From Gluconobacter sp. P1C6_b (GTDB taxonomy: Bacteria > Pseudomonadota > Alphaproteobacteria > Acetobacterales > Acetobacteraceae), in contig NZ_JACRVU010000009.1 in assembly GCF_018811945.1 (NCBI RefSeq), forward strand, positions 53,432 through 117,431: a DNA stretch of 64,000 bases, read 5' to 3'. Positions 20,718 through 29,923 of this stretch are shown here, piece after piece. A model generated the notes under the pieces. That model was not told the origin of the DNA, made no database searches, and worked only from the letters and a program-made list of their open reading frames with translations. The translations under genes and the position numbers were made by a program. The stretch's first letter is position 1. Each line of letters starts with the position of its first letter.

Positions 20718-20762
20718 GTCTTTGACCTTCAACGCCATCCTTCCCATCCGCTGGAGAGCCTC

Positions 20763-22073
20763 ATGAAGTTTTCTGCCCGTCTTTTCCTGTGTGCCAGCGC
20801 ACTGGGAACGCTCGCCGCCTGTGCCACGCCGCAGCCCGCACCAAAACAGCAGGTCGCCGTGGCCGAGCCGGACCGTCCGCATGGAGACGGTGGCGTCAGC
20901 GTTTTCTACCAGCCGCCTGCGCAGCTTCCCGCAGGACCGGGCGTCATGATCCGGACCGAGGACATTCAGGGCAAGCACCTGCCCGATAACGCCGGACAGG
21001 CCGTCCGCACGCTTTATACGTCTATCAGCGGTGTCGGCGAGCCCGCTCCCGTGGCGGTGTCGGGGCAGATCATCTTCCCCAAAGGCACACCGCCCAAGGG
21101 GGGTTGGCCGATCGTGGCATGGGAGCATGGCACGACCGGCATCGCCGATATCTGCGCGCCGTCATGGCGGGGCTATTTCTCGCGGGACCGGGCGTATCTG
21201 GATCGCTGGCTGGCCGCAGGCTTTGCTGTGGTCGCCAGTGACTATCAGGGCCTCGGCACACCGGGGCCGCATCCGTATCTGATGTATCGTCCCGAAGGCT
21301 ACAGCGTGCTGAACGGCCTGCGGGCCTCCCTTCAGCAGTACAAGGGCACGCTGCGCAACCAGATCGTTCTGGTTGGTCAGTCGCAGGGCGGTGGTGCGGC
21401 ACTTGGAACCGGCTGGCTCGCCCCGCAATATGCGCCGGATCTGCATGTTCTGGGTACGGTGGCGACGGGCGTCGTGATTGCGTTCCATGTCCCGGCAAAA
21501 ACGGCTCACCCGCAGCTTGTGCGTGACAACCCGGAATCCCCGCACATGTCGGCGTCCTACGGCATCCTGACGGTTGAGGGCTCCATGACCAGCCTGCACC
21601 CGGAAGCGGACGTGCGGCAGTTCATGACGGAGAAGGGAAAAGAGCTCTCCCATCAGGCCCGTCAGTCTTGCCTCGGTGATCTGTTCAAATACACCAACGC
21701 CCATGACATGACGGAAGAGAACGTCTTCACCGGCGATCGTTCACCGCTGGAACAGGGTTTCGATACCGCCTTCACCATCCCGGACGCGCATCTGAAGATG
21801 CCGGTCTTCGTGGGAACGGGGCTTGCGGATGACGAGGCCGGTGTCGCCCAGCAGTATAACGCGGTCGCCGCGATGTGCGATGCCGGAACGTCTGTGACCT
21901 GGAAGCAGTATCCGGGGCTGACCCATAACGGCGCGGTCAATGTCTCGGCCGATGATTCCGTGCCCTTTGCCCTTAGTCTGCTCAAAGGTGTGAAGCCGCG
22001 CGGGAACTGCCGGACCATCAAGCCAATTTCAAAGCTGGAGAAGCCGCTTCCGGGTATTCACTGGAACAACTGA
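20763..22073 (+). CDS. Secretory lipase-like alpha/beta hydrolase, lipoprotein
   Basis: A 436-residue protein resembling the secretory lipase (LIP) family. The N-terminus carries a lipoprotein signal with lipobox LAAC at about residue 20. The oxyanion region is in PIVAWEHGTTG, and the nucleophile serine is in GQSQGGGAA. The acid and histidine are likely in VGTGLADDEAG and YPGLTHNGAV. GGAGAG lies shortly before the ATG. It follows ggt on the same strand and ends at a terminator, so the two form a probable transcription unit. Substrate unknown. Confidence 0.85.
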   Translation: MKFSARLFLCASALGTLAACATPQPAPKQQVAVAEPDRPHGDGGVSVFYQPPAQLPAGPGVMIRTEDIQGKHLPDNAGQAVRTLYTSISGVGEPAPVAVSGQIIFPKGTPPKGGWPIVAWEHGTTGIADICAPSWRGYFSRDRAYLDRWLAAGFAVVASDYQGLGTPGPHPYLMYRPEGYSVLNGLRASLQQYKGTLRNQIVLVGQSQGGGAALGTGWLAPQYAPDLHVLGTVATGVVIAFHVPAKTAHPQLVRDNPESPHMSASYGILTVEGSMTSLHPEADVRQFMTEKGKELSHQARQSCLGDLFKYTNAHDMTEENVFTGDRSPLEQGFDTAFTIPDAHLKMPVFVGTGLADDEAGVAQQYNAVAAMCDAGTSVTWKQYPGLTHNGAVNVSADDSVPFALSLLKGVKPRGNCRTIKPISKLEKPLPGIHWNN

Positions 22074-22095
22074 ATCCGGCAACAGCCGACATGAA

Positions 22096-22130
22096 AAAAC
22101 CCGGGAAAGGCGAGGCCTCTCCCGGGTTTT
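22096..22130 (+). terminator. Rho-independent terminator
   Basis: A GC-rich stem (AAAACCCGGGA with TCCCGGGTTTT plus an inner AGGC/GCCT pairing) and a T run directly after the lipase gene. It also faces the convergent repeat protein. Confidence 0.8.
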
Positions 22131-22180
22131 CTGTTCTGTTCCGCGGCATTCCGGGAAGGAACGTCGCGGGGCCTGAAGGA

Positions 22181-25100
22181 TCAGGCGAACTTTGCGGCCG
22201 TTTCGACTGCGCGGTCTGCAAGATACGGGCCGGCGGCACGGATCTCGATGGAGAGCAGGGCAAGGCTGTCCTGATCGCGCTCGCCGAATGTCAGCAGGCC
22301 ATTACCGGCCGTCCAGCGGCAGTCGGCATTGTCGGCAGCCTGCCAGCCATCCAGATCGGCCTGTGTCAGATGCGACGTGATGGAGCGCGTGGCACGGGAG
22401 TCGTACAGGACGACATCGCCGACCAGAACGCCCAGCTCACGACGGTCATCAACGAACGGTCCAACCGTCTCGGACGGACGGGCCGTGCGGGAGACGACGC
22501 GAACTGCACTCACCCCGGCAGGAATCATGAAGATTGCCCGGCCGGCGGCCTCGCGGCTCTGGCGGATGACCATGCCGTTATCGGCCACGAGATGCAGATC
22601 CGCATCCTGCGTCAGTTCGGCAGCAGCTTCATGGCTTTCCAGACCGGCAGCGATGGCGCGATCCGCAATCTGGCGGAACATCGGCTCCACCGTTGCGCGG
22701 TCCACGGTCAGGGCTGCGGCGGCGTCCTGCTCCCAACTCTTCTGACGGCCACCGAGGCTTGCGACTTCACCGTGCTGGGTGAAGCTGCGACGGTTGCCGG
22801 TGTCGAGATAGCTCTCGGTCAGCATGCCGTCCGCCATGATGACGGAGTGGTTTTCCGTCTCGATGTGGAAGTAGTCATAGACGCTGATGGAGCGGTCGTA
22901 GAACACCGAGCGGCCGTTGACGAGCATGCGGGTCGGGACGAAACGGCCATCGATGAAGAGGCAGTGTTCCGGCGTGACCAGCAGGTCCCTGTTCGGCACG
23001 TTCGCGGCAATCGCATCCTTGAGGATACGCACCGGATGACCGGAGAGGTCAGCCGAGGCGCCACCCTGTGCACGGACGCGCCTGCTGCCGACCCAGGTAA
23101 CCTTGCGGCTGACGGGGCGGCCATCGACCCAGGCCGTAACCTCGTCGCCGATGCGCAGGTCTTCGACGGCCACGGTGCCGGAAGGCGTCGTGATCATCGT
23201 GCCGGGCAGGAAGCAGACTTCGCTGCCCTTGGCGAGCGTGACAACCGTGCTGCCGTCGCGGTCTTCGGTCAGCTCGGCATGATAGTCGGAATAATCACCT
23301 TCGAGATCGATGGTGTAGCTCGCATCACCTTCCGTGATGACGAGCGTGTCACCGTTGATGGCGGCCTTGGCCACGCCGGCATACTGCAGGCTGTCGATGT
23401 CGATATGGCCGCCGACGGCGAGGACCGTCTCGTCAATCTCGCCACCGGCATCCACCGTCAGCCAGGAGCCGGAAGCAACGGTGGTTTCGTCAGCCACGCC
23501 GCCGGAGAGAACCGTCTCGAAAGCGCCCTGCTGCAGCGTGGTGTGATCGGTGCGGCCAGCATCATACTGGGTGGACCCGCTGCCGACCGTCGTCTCGCTT
23601 GCCGTGCCGCCTGCGCTGATGAACTGCTGGCTTCCACCCTTCACCGTGGCGCTGACGGAGGCACCATACACGTAGTCCATGCCCTGTTGGTCGAGGACGG
23701 TGCCAACGGCGGTGCCGCCTGCGCTGACCGTCTCATGGGCATGACGTGTGATGGTGCTGCCGCTGGTGTAACCGCCGGACAGGACGTTGATCTTGCCAAG
23801 CGTGGTGGCGCTATCGCCGAAGGCCGAGCCTGCAACCGTGTCCTGACCGCGGATGATGGTCGCGCCGTTCTCGACGCCGCCGGCCTGAACCGTCTCGAAA
23901 GCCTGACCGCCGCTGAGCAGCGTGCCGACCGTCGAGCCGCCGGACTGGACGGTGATGTTGCCCTTGGTTTCGGTCGTGCCGCTGGCAAATCCGCCGCTGG
24001 CAACCGTCATGGAGCCACCCGTGATGGTGGTGCCTTCCGCAATGCCGGAATCGAGGAGCATACCGCCGCTGACAGCCGTGTTGATGGCCTGTCCGGTCGC
24101 GCTGACGACTTCGCTGCCGTTGACCAGGTTCGTGCTGACGCTGCGGCCACCAGCCTCGACTGTTTCCGTCCCGCCGGTCACGCTGGCATTGTAGCTCTTG
24201 CCATCGGACAGGACATCGAGCACGCCGCCGGTGTTGACGGTCTCGCTGGCGCCCGTGCCGCTGGCATTGATCTTCTCGACGCCGCCACTGTTGATGGTGG
24301 TGTCGAAGGACATGCCATACTGGCCGACGACTTCCGTGCCGTCTGCGTTCACGACGGTGTTCTGCGAGATCCCGTTGTCGTACTGGACGGCACCCGTGGA
24401 CAGCGTTGCATGGTCGGCCAGACCGTCAGCGTTGACGATCTGGAGGCTGTTGGTCGACAGCGTGGCGTCCTGCGACGTTCCGTCCACATAATCCATGCCC
24501 TGATAGGACAGGGTCGTGCCGGAAGCGACCGCGCCTGCGCTGACATATTCATGGCCATGGGTGCTGACGGTCGTGCTGGCAGCCGTTGCGCCGGACGCGA
24601 TATGCAGTTCGCCGACGCCGGAGACGACGTCATTGACGGCCGTGCCGGACAGCCATTCCTTGGCGCCGTTGGCGATCGTGGATGCGGAGTCCACGGCGCC
24701 CGAAGCGACGCTCTGGAACGCGGCGCGACCACTGATGACGGCCCCGCTCGTGACGCCGCCGGATTCGACAACCGACCAGCCGCTGGTGTTCTGCGTACCG
24801 ACCGCGACGCCACCGGCCTCGACGGTCAGGGTGCCACCGCTGAGCGTGGTGCCGAGCGCCGAACCAGCATCATACAGATTGCCGCCGGAAAGGGTCGTGC
24901 CGCTGGCAACGCCATGGGCATAAACCTGCTCGTAGGCACCGGCATTGACGGTCTCGTTGACGGACCTGCCGCTCAGGACAACGTCGAAGCCGCCGCTGTT
25001 GACGACCGTGTTGTAGGACGAGCCGCCCTTGCCGGTGTGGTCGCCGGAGTCGCTGTACTCGACCATGCCGCCGCCATTGTTGATGACGGTGTTGGTCATC

Positions 25101-25492
25101 GTGCCGCCATCGACATAGACCGCATAGTTGCCCTGCGAGTTCACAGTGACATCTGTCGCGGAGCCGTTGCCCTGGACCGTCATGCCGCCGTCGTTGAGGA
25201 CAACGCCCGAGGCGCTCGCGCCATTCAGGACGATGAACTGGTCATGGAAAACGGTCGTATCCACCGCGGAACCGCCGCTGCGGACGATGACGGACTGGTT
25301 CTGCTCCTCGGTTCCGGCCGCGCCGGAAATGGAGGTGGCGGAAATCACGCCACCATCGAGAACGTCAACCGAACCGCCGTCGAGAACGGTGGTCGAAACC
25401 GTGCTTCCACCGGAGGACACGATCAGGATGTCGCCACTGGAAACGGTGGAACCGCTGACTGACTTGCCAGATGTAACTGTCTGTTCGCTCAT
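22181..25492 (-). CDS. Repeat-rich surface protein with Hint (hedgehog/intein) domain
   Basis: A 1,103-residue protein. About 700 N-terminal residues are AIDA-like repeats of roughly 19 residues (patterns such as VSSGGSTVSTTVLDGGSV and ESVASG-type turns), which would form a beta-solenoid. Near residue 760 a Hint domain begins with CFLPGTMITTPSG and continues to LLVTPEHCLFIDGRFVP, HSVIMADGM and ESYLDTGNR. A C-terminal region of about 150 residues follows. There is no Sec signal peptide and no autotransporter barrel. The family occurs in acetic acid bacteria; its role is unknown, and adhesion or self-cleavage is inferred. Confidence 0.85.
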   Translation of the reverse strand: MSEQTVTSGKSVSGSTVSSGDILIVSSGGSTVSTTVLDGGSVDVLDGGVISATSISGAAGTEEQNQSVIVRSGGSAVDTTVFHDQFIVLNGASASGVVLNDGGMTVQGNGSATDVTVNSQGNYAVYVDGGTMTNTVINNGGGMVEYSDSGDHTGKGGSSYNTVVNSGGFDVVLSGRSVNETVNAGAYEQVYAHGVASGTTLSGGNLYDAGSALGTTLSGGTLTVEAGGVAVGTQNTSGWSVVESGGVTSGAVISGRAAFQSVASGAVDSASTIANGAKEWLSGTAVNDVVSGVGELHIASGATAASTTVSTHGHEYVSAGAVASGTTLSYQGMDYVDGTSQDATLSTNSLQIVNADGLADHATLSTGAVQYDNGISQNTVVNADGTEVVGQYGMSFDTTINSGGVEKINASGTGASETVNTGGVLDVLSDGKSYNASVTGGTETVEAGGRSVSTNLVNGSEVVSATGQAINTAVSGGMLLDSGIAEGTTITGGSMTVASGGFASGTTETKGNITVQSGGSTVGTLLSGGQAFETVQAGGVENGATIIRGQDTVAGSAFGDSATTLGKINVLSGGYTSGSTITRHAHETVSAGGTAVGTVLDQQGMDYVYGASVSATVKGGSQQFISAGGTASETTVGSGSTQYDAGRTDHTTLQQGAFETVLSGGVADETTVASGSWLTVDAGGEIDETVLAVGGHIDIDSLQYAGVAKAAINGDTLVITEGDASYTIDLEGDYSDYHAELTEDRDGSTVVTLAKGSEVCFLPGTMITTPSGTVAVEDLRIGDEVTAWVDGRPVSRKVTWVGSRRVRAQGGASADLSGHPVRILKDAIAANVPNRDLLVTPEHCLFIDGRFVPTRMLVNGRSVFYDRSISVYDYFHIETENHSVIMADGMLTESYLDTGNRRSFTQHGEVASLGGRQKSWEQDAAAALTVDRATVEPMFRQIADRAIAAGLESHEAAAELTQDADLHLVADNGMVIRQSREAAGRAIFMIPAGVSAVRVVSRTARPSETVGPFVDDRRELGVLVGDVVLYDSRATRSITSHLTQADLDGWQAADNADCRWTAGNGLLTFGERDQDSLALLSIEIRAAGPYLADRAVETAAKFA

Positions 25493-25517
25493 GGAATGCC
25501 CGCCACGAAGGTGGTTA

Positions 25518-25533
25518 ATAGTTTGTTAACTAT
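25518..25533. promoter_or_regulatory. Dyad in A+T-rich promoter region of the repeat protein
   Basis: ATAGTT, TGTT, AACTAT lies 26 bp before the repeat-protein ATG, within a stretch clearly richer in A+T than its surroundings. It could be an operator overlapping the promoter. Weak evidence. Confidence 0.25.
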
Positions 25534-25685
25534 GCACTCCACAAAAAAATTAACAACCGGTTTTTGGCTTTTCCAACAAAACGTGACTGCCGGGAACATC
25601 TTTCGACGCGTTTGTGGGAACGCCCGGCGCATGGTTTCATGACAGCGATCGCCCCCTTTGCGGCGGGAAAAGAGGAACAGGATTC

Positions 25686-26066
25686 ATGGGCGCATCTGTC
25701 ACGATTTATGGCATTTCCAACTGCGACACGATGCGCAGGGCGCGCGCATGGCTGGGCGAGCACGGGGTCGCGTTCATCTTCCACGACTATCGCAGGGACG
25801 GTGTGGATCGCTCACGTCTTGAAGGTTGGGTGGCCCGGCTGGGATGGGAGAAACTGCTGAACCGGTCGGGAACGACGTTCCGGAAGCTGTCGCCAGAGCT
25901 TCGGGAGGGCCTAGATGCGGAGCGGGCCATTGCGCTCATGCTGGAACATCCGGCCATGATCCGCCGTCCGGTTCTGGAAGGTCCGGGCCTGTTACTGGTC
26001 GGGTTCCGCCCGGACGATTATGCGGCGAGCCTGTCAGACTTCAGCGCTCAAGACCAAGCGCCCTGA
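25686..26066 (+). CDS. ArsC/Spx-family thioredoxin-fold protein (YffB-like)
   Basis: A 126-residue protein of the arsenate reductase-like family. It begins VTIYGISNCDTMRRARAWL, with a single active-site-like cysteine, then HDYRRDGVD and LLNRSGTTFRKL. RRPVLEGPGLLLVGFRPDDY is the usual C-terminal motif. The single Cys and the SNCDTM context point to the YffB branch, whose substrate is uncertain, rather than true arsenate reductase. AGGAACAGG precedes the ATG. Its last 26 bp overlap the convergent regulator. Confidence 0.82.
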   Translation: MGASVTIYGISNCDTMRRARAWLGEHGVAFIFHDYRRDGVDRSRLEGWVARLGWEKLLNRSGTTFRKLSPELREGLDAERAIALMLEHPAMIRRPVLEGPGLLLVGFRPDDYAASLSDFSAQDQAP

Positions 26067-26946
26067 TCTTGCGGTGCAACGTGGCGCGGCTCACCCCCAG
26101 AAGGCGGGCGGCGGCGCTGACATTGCCGTGGACCGTCGCCAGCGCGGAGTAAATGACCTGCGCTTCAGCCCGACGGAAACTGGGCTCTTCCTGCGCATCG
26201 AGCAGGGGCAGCAGGGCCGGGAGGCTGGACAGTTCGCCTTCTGGCCAGTTCATGTGCCGGCGGCTGGCATGTGTCGCACCCCGGACATGACCGTCACGGT
26301 CGAGAGCGACCAGCATCGACGAGGATGACGTGGACGGTCCCAGGGTCACGATCATGTCCTGCCCGAAGCGGTCATGAAACAGTTTTTCCTCCACGCGCCG
26401 GGCCGTCGTCAGGAGCGCGTCCATGAGCAGGGGCGCGGCGGGCACGACGTTCTCGGCCGTAAATGAACTGATATCCATCGTGCCTGCGAGTTCCCCGATG
26501 GAATTATATACTGGTACGGCCATGCCCGTGAGCTTGCGGAAACACAGCCGCCAGTGCTGGTCGTGCACGACCATGACGGGCCGTTCCTCACGCAGGCAGG
26601 TGCCGATGGCATTGGTCCCGGCGTTCTGCTCGTCCCACACCGCTCCTGCCTGAAAACGCCAGCGTCGGCAGCCGCTGAGCTGGCTGCGCTGTGTGTGGCG
26701 GGAGAGGACGATGCCGCTGGGATCGGCCAGCATCACCATGAAGTCCAGCGGGTCCACCAGCCGGTGCAGATGCTGCATTTCGGGCAGTGCACTCTGGATC
26801 AGACGCTGCGTGCGGCCGCTGACGAAGCGCAGTTCCGGCTGGCTGAGGACCTGTGTTTCCCAGCGCTCGGACGGATCCAGATTGTAGTTCGTGGAGCACC
26901 TTGCCCATGAATCGGACAGGCAGGTGCGGGACATGGTTGTGGTCAT
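26041..26946 (-). CDS. GAF-Fis transcriptional regulator (AcoR-like, no AAA domain)
   Basis: A 301-residue regulator. The N-terminal half matches the sensing part of AcoR/DhaR-type activators (SWARCSTNYNLDPS, ADPSGIVLSR, DEQNAGTNAIGTCLREERPVMV). The C-terminus is a Fis-type helix-turn-helix (SALATVHGNVSAAARLLGVSRATLHRKI). The central sigma54-contacting ATPase domain is absent, so it probably works as a simple repressor or activator. Met5 (26934) is an alternative start. A 22-bp palindrome lies 41 bp upstream. It is divergent from the PQQ dehydrogenase and may regulate it. Confidence 0.85.
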   Translation of the reverse strand: MTTTMSRTCLSDSWARCSTNYNLDPSERWETQVLSQPELRFVSGRTQRLIQSALPEMQHLHRLVDPLDFMVMLADPSGIVLSRHTQRSQLSGCRRWRFQAGAVWDEQNAGTNAIGTCLREERPVMVVHDQHWRLCFRKLTGMAVPVYNSIGELAGTMDISSFTAENVVPAAPLLMDALLTTARRVEEKLFHDRFGQDMIVTLGPSTSSSSMLVALDRDGHVRGATHASRRHMNWPEGELSSLPALLPLLDAQEEPSFRRAEAQVIYSALATVHGNVSAAARLLGVSRATLHRKIRALGLER

Positions 26947-26987
26947 CGCGCCCCTCGGGCGGCGACATAAGACACCGGGTGTCGAAA

Positions 26988-27009
26988 ACCTGTCGCAGTT
27001 CTGCGACAG
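26988..27009. promoter_or_regulatory. 22-bp palindrome, operator candidate
   Basis: Perfect inverted repeat: CCTGTCGCAG, TT, CTGCGACAGG. A shorter palindrome (GACACCGGGTGTC, 26,970-26,982) lies beside it. The position, just upstream of the GAF-Fis regulator and facing the PQQ dehydrogenase, fits an operator for that regulator. Confidence 0.55.
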
Positions 27010-27375
27010 GTGCGACGCGGACGGTCACAATCGGGTGAGTGTTCAACGATGTGGGATAGCCCCCGCCGAACGGAATCAGGAATGACGGGTCCCGGAAAAG
27101 GTAAAACGTTGTGTGTCAGGTGGGTTTCTTCGCAAGCCATCGGTAACGCAGCGCTCCTTGTCTTTTCCGGTTCAGTGCTGTGGATCGGAAGGGAAGCAGG
27201 CATGAAGCCGGAGCTTTTGCAAGCGCTGGTCACTGTCCTTCCTGACGTACGAACAGGGCTGACCCGTCCGCCACAGCCATGACGGAGCGCAAACGGTATC
27301 GCGTTCCGCCGATGATCAGGAAAGACAAATCATTTCAGAGAGAATGGTTTTCGTTTTTCGCAAGAACGAGGTGTC
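27010..27375. other. Intergenic region before PQQ dehydrogenase
   Basis: About 365 bp with no gene I can support. A 90-codon open frame (27,010-27,282) has no recognisable motif or convincing ribosome binding site. The region should hold the promoter of the PQQ dehydrogenase. Confidence 0.4.
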
Positions 27376-29847
27376 ATGTCTGCTTCACTCCAGAGGGTAA
27401 TGTCTCCATTAACCTCTATCCTGCTCGCGCTTGTCGGGCTTTTCCTGCTGGGAGGGGGAGGATATCTCCTCATTCTCGGCGGTTCGTGGTTCTATGCCCT
27501 TGCGGGCCTCGTGATGCTCGCGGCTGCTGGTATCAGCTTCCGTAACCCGCTGCTGGGCGCGCGTCTGTACGCAGCGCTTCTGCTGGTGGCGACCGTCTGG
27601 TCCGTTCTTGAGGTCGGGTTCGACATCTGGGGCCTGGAAGTCCGCCTGTTCACGCTCGTCGGCATTGCAGCCTGGATGCTGCTGCCGTGGGTGTGGCGCA
27701 CCGGTCATAACTGGGTGTCGGACAAGCGCGAACTGCTCGGTTCTGCCGCCATCGCGATGGTTGCGATCATCGCAAGCTGCTTCACGTCCTACTCCATCAA
27801 CGGCACGCTTCCCGCAGACCGCATGGCGGCGACGGGGCAGTCCGATCTGACGGCCAAGGACACTCCGGAAGCTGACTGGCCGGCCTATGGCCGCACGGTG
27901 GGTGGTGACCGCTACAGCCCGCTGGGCCAGATCACGCCGGCGAACATCAGCAACCTCAAGCGCGCCTGGGTGACCCGCACGGGTGACGTCCAGAAGGCCG
28001 ATGAAGGTGTGGTTGCCGGCCCGGATCAGGGACACGAGTTCAATCTTGAAGTTACCCCGATCAAGATCGATGACACGCTCTATCTGTGCACGCCGCATAA
28101 CTGGGTCATGGCGCTCGATGCCAAGACCGGCAAGGTGAAGTGGAAGTTCGATCCCAAGCCTGCTGCCGAGGATCTGGCCGCGAACGTCTATCTGGCCTGC
28201 CGTGGCGTGTCCTATTACAAGGCGCCGGATGACTATCAGGCTCCGGACGGGTCCAAGGCCTGCCAGAAGCGCATTTTCTCCCCGGTCGGCGACGTGCGCC
28301 TGCTGGCTGTCGATGCTGAAACCGGCAAGCCCTGCGAAGACTTCGGCGAGCACGGCTTCATCTCCCTGCGCCAGTATCTCGGTCATGTTCCGCATGGCTT
28401 CCACTTCGTGACGTCGCCGCCGCTGGTGGTGAAGGATCGCGTGGTTCTGGGCGGCTGGATCTTCGACAACCAGGCGAATTTCGAACCGTCCGGTGCAATC
28501 CGTGCGTTCAACCCGATCACGGGCGAAATCGAATGGGCCTGGGATGCCGGTCACAACCCGGAAAACTGGAAGCCCGGCCCGAACGACGAGCTGACGCGTG
28601 ACACGCCGAACGCCTGGGGCGTCTACACGGCCGATCCGGATCTGGGTCTGCTCTATCTGCCGATGGGTAACTCCCCGCCAGACAACTGGGGTGGCTCGCG
28701 CCGTCCGTTCGACGACGCAACCTCCAGCGCCACGATCGCCCTTGACATTGAGACGGGTGAGCGCCGCTGGACCTTCCAGACCGTGCATCACGATCTGTGG
28801 GACATGGATCTGGCGATCGGACCGTCCATGGTCGATCTGCCGGGCCCGAATGGCGAGAACATTCCTGCTCTGATCCAGACCACCAAGCGCGGTGAGTTCT
28901 TTGTTCTGGACCGTCGTACCGGCAAGCCGGTTCCGGGTTATCCGGTTGAGGAACGTCCGGTTCCGACCGCGGGTGTTGCAGCGGATGACCATGTCTCCCC
29001 GACGCAGCCTTACGCTGTCGGCCTGCCGTCCCTGACGCCGCCGGACCTCAAGGAAAGCGACATGTGGGGCGCGACGCTGCTGGATCAGATGATCTGCCGC
29101 ATCCAGTTCCGCCAGTCCGCTTACGAAGGTCAGTTCACGCCGCCGCATGTTGGCAAGACGACGATCGTCTATCCAGCATTCTATGGTGTGGTTGACTGGC
29201 AGGGCGCCTCCATCGATCCGCAGCGCAAACTGCTGATCGCCAATGCGAGCTACCTGCCGTTCCGGATCCGTCTGGAGCACCGTCAGAAGGCTGAAAACGC
29301 TGGCATCCTGCCGAAGTGGAACGGTCAGGGCGACAAGCCGGAAGCCAAGGGCGACGCTCTGAGCGTGTCCCCCGATTACGGTACGCCGTACATCGCCTAC
29401 ACCAGTCCGTGGCTGAACCCGCTCGAGATCCCCTGCAAGGGACCGGTCTGGGGCAAGATCACGGCCATCGATCTGGTGACCAAGAAGATCGTCTGGCAGC
29501 ACCCCGTCGGCACCACGCGCGACACGGGTCCTTTCCGGACGCATAACAACCTTCCGCTTCCGACCGGTATGTACAACATCGGCGGCAGCGTCCTGACCAA
29601 GGGTGGCGTGTCCTTCATGGGGGCTACGGCCGACGATTACCTGCGCGGTTTCGACATGTCGAACGGCAAGGTCATCTGGCAGGACCGTCTGCCCGCAGGT
29701 GGACAGGCCACGCCGATGTCCTATCAAATCGATGGGAAGCAGTATGTTGTGATCGCCGCAGGCGGTCATGGGGGCCTTGGCACCCGCAGCGGTGATTATA
29801 TCATCGCCTATACCCTGAACGGGGAACAGGGCGCAGCCGCGCACTGA
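27376..29847 (+). CDS. Membrane-bound PQQ-dependent dehydrogenase, glucose/quinate family
   Basis: An 823-residue quinoprotein. Five membrane helices (about residues 10-145) anchor a periplasmic beta-propeller that oxidises a sugar or cyclitol and passes electrons to ubiquinone. Family marks are WPAYGRTVGGDRYSPLGQI, CRGVSYY, VYLPMG-like LYLPMGNSPPDNWGG, QTVHHDLWDMDL, DMWGATLLDQ and the end RLPAGGQATPMSYQIDGKQY. From memory, the canonical Gluconobacter glucose dehydrogenase differs notably, so glucose, quinate/shikimate and myo-inositol remain possible substrates. GAGG precedes the ATG. An outer-membrane protein follows. Confidence 0.88.
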   Translation: MSASLQRVMSPLTSILLALVGLFLLGGGGYLLILGGSWFYALAGLVMLAAAGISFRNPLLGARLYAALLLVATVWSVLEVGFDIWGLEVRLFTLVGIAAWMLLPWVWRTGHNWVSDKRELLGSAAIAMVAIIASCFTSYSINGTLPADRMAATGQSDLTAKDTPEADWPAYGRTVGGDRYSPLGQITPANISNLKRAWVTRTGDVQKADEGVVAGPDQGHEFNLEVTPIKIDDTLYLCTPHNWVMALDAKTGKVKWKFDPKPAAEDLAANVYLACRGVSYYKAPDDYQAPDGSKACQKRIFSPVGDVRLLAVDAETGKPCEDFGEHGFISLRQYLGHVPHGFHFVTSPPLVVKDRVVLGGWIFDNQANFEPSGAIRAFNPITGEIEWAWDAGHNPENWKPGPNDELTRDTPNAWGVYTADPDLGLLYLPMGNSPPDNWGGSRRPFDDATSSATIALDIETGERRWTFQTVHHDLWDMDLAIGPSMVDLPGPNGENIPALIQTTKRGEFFVLDRRTGKPVPGYPVEERPVPTAGVAADDHVSPTQPYAVGLPSLTPPDLKESDMWGATLLDQMICRIQFRQSAYEGQFTPPHVGKTTIVYPAFYGVVDWQGASIDPQRKLLIANASYLPFRIRLEHRQKAENAGILPKWNGQGDKPEAKGDALSVSPDYGTPYIAYTSPWLNPLEIPCKGPVWGKITAIDLVTKKIVWQHPVGTTRDTGPFRTHNNLPLPTGMYNIGGSVLTKGGVSFMGATADDYLRGFDMSNGKVIWQDRLPAGGQATPMSYQIDGKQYVVIAAGGHGGLGTRSGDYIIAYTLNGEQGAAAH

Positions 29848-29863
29848 TCGTCCGGTCATGAAT

Positions 29864-29890
29864 GGAGCGTGTCCCTGGCGGGCACGCTCC
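29864..29890 (+). other. Intercistronic hairpin
   Basis: GGAGCGTGTCC pairs with GGGCACGCTCC (one wobble) in the 76-bp gap after the PQQ dehydrogenase. No T-run follows. It could tune expression between the two genes. Confidence 0.45.
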
Positions 29891-29923
29891 ACACTCCCAT
29901 TAATATCTATGGAAATTCACGTC

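Noticed and set aside
18804..21128. 774-codon minus-strand frame opposite ggt
   Set aside because: Shadow; the plus strand encodes an unmistakable gamma-glutamyltransferase.
22091..25462. 1,123-codon plus-strand open frame opposite the Hint-domain protein
   Set aside because: The translation is low-complexity (RGDDR, AVAD-type runs) without domains, whereas the minus-strand frame has repeats and a Hint domain. Long antisense frames are expected in this GC-rich, repetitive region.
27010..27282. 90-codon frame upstream of the PQQ dehydrogenase
   Set aside because: No convincing ribosome binding site, no domain, and it starts directly behind the operator palindrome; more likely promoter DNA.
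27409..29892. 827-codon minus-strand frame opposite the PQQ dehydrogenase
   Set aside because: Shadow of the quinoprotein gene; no motif, no ribosome binding site.
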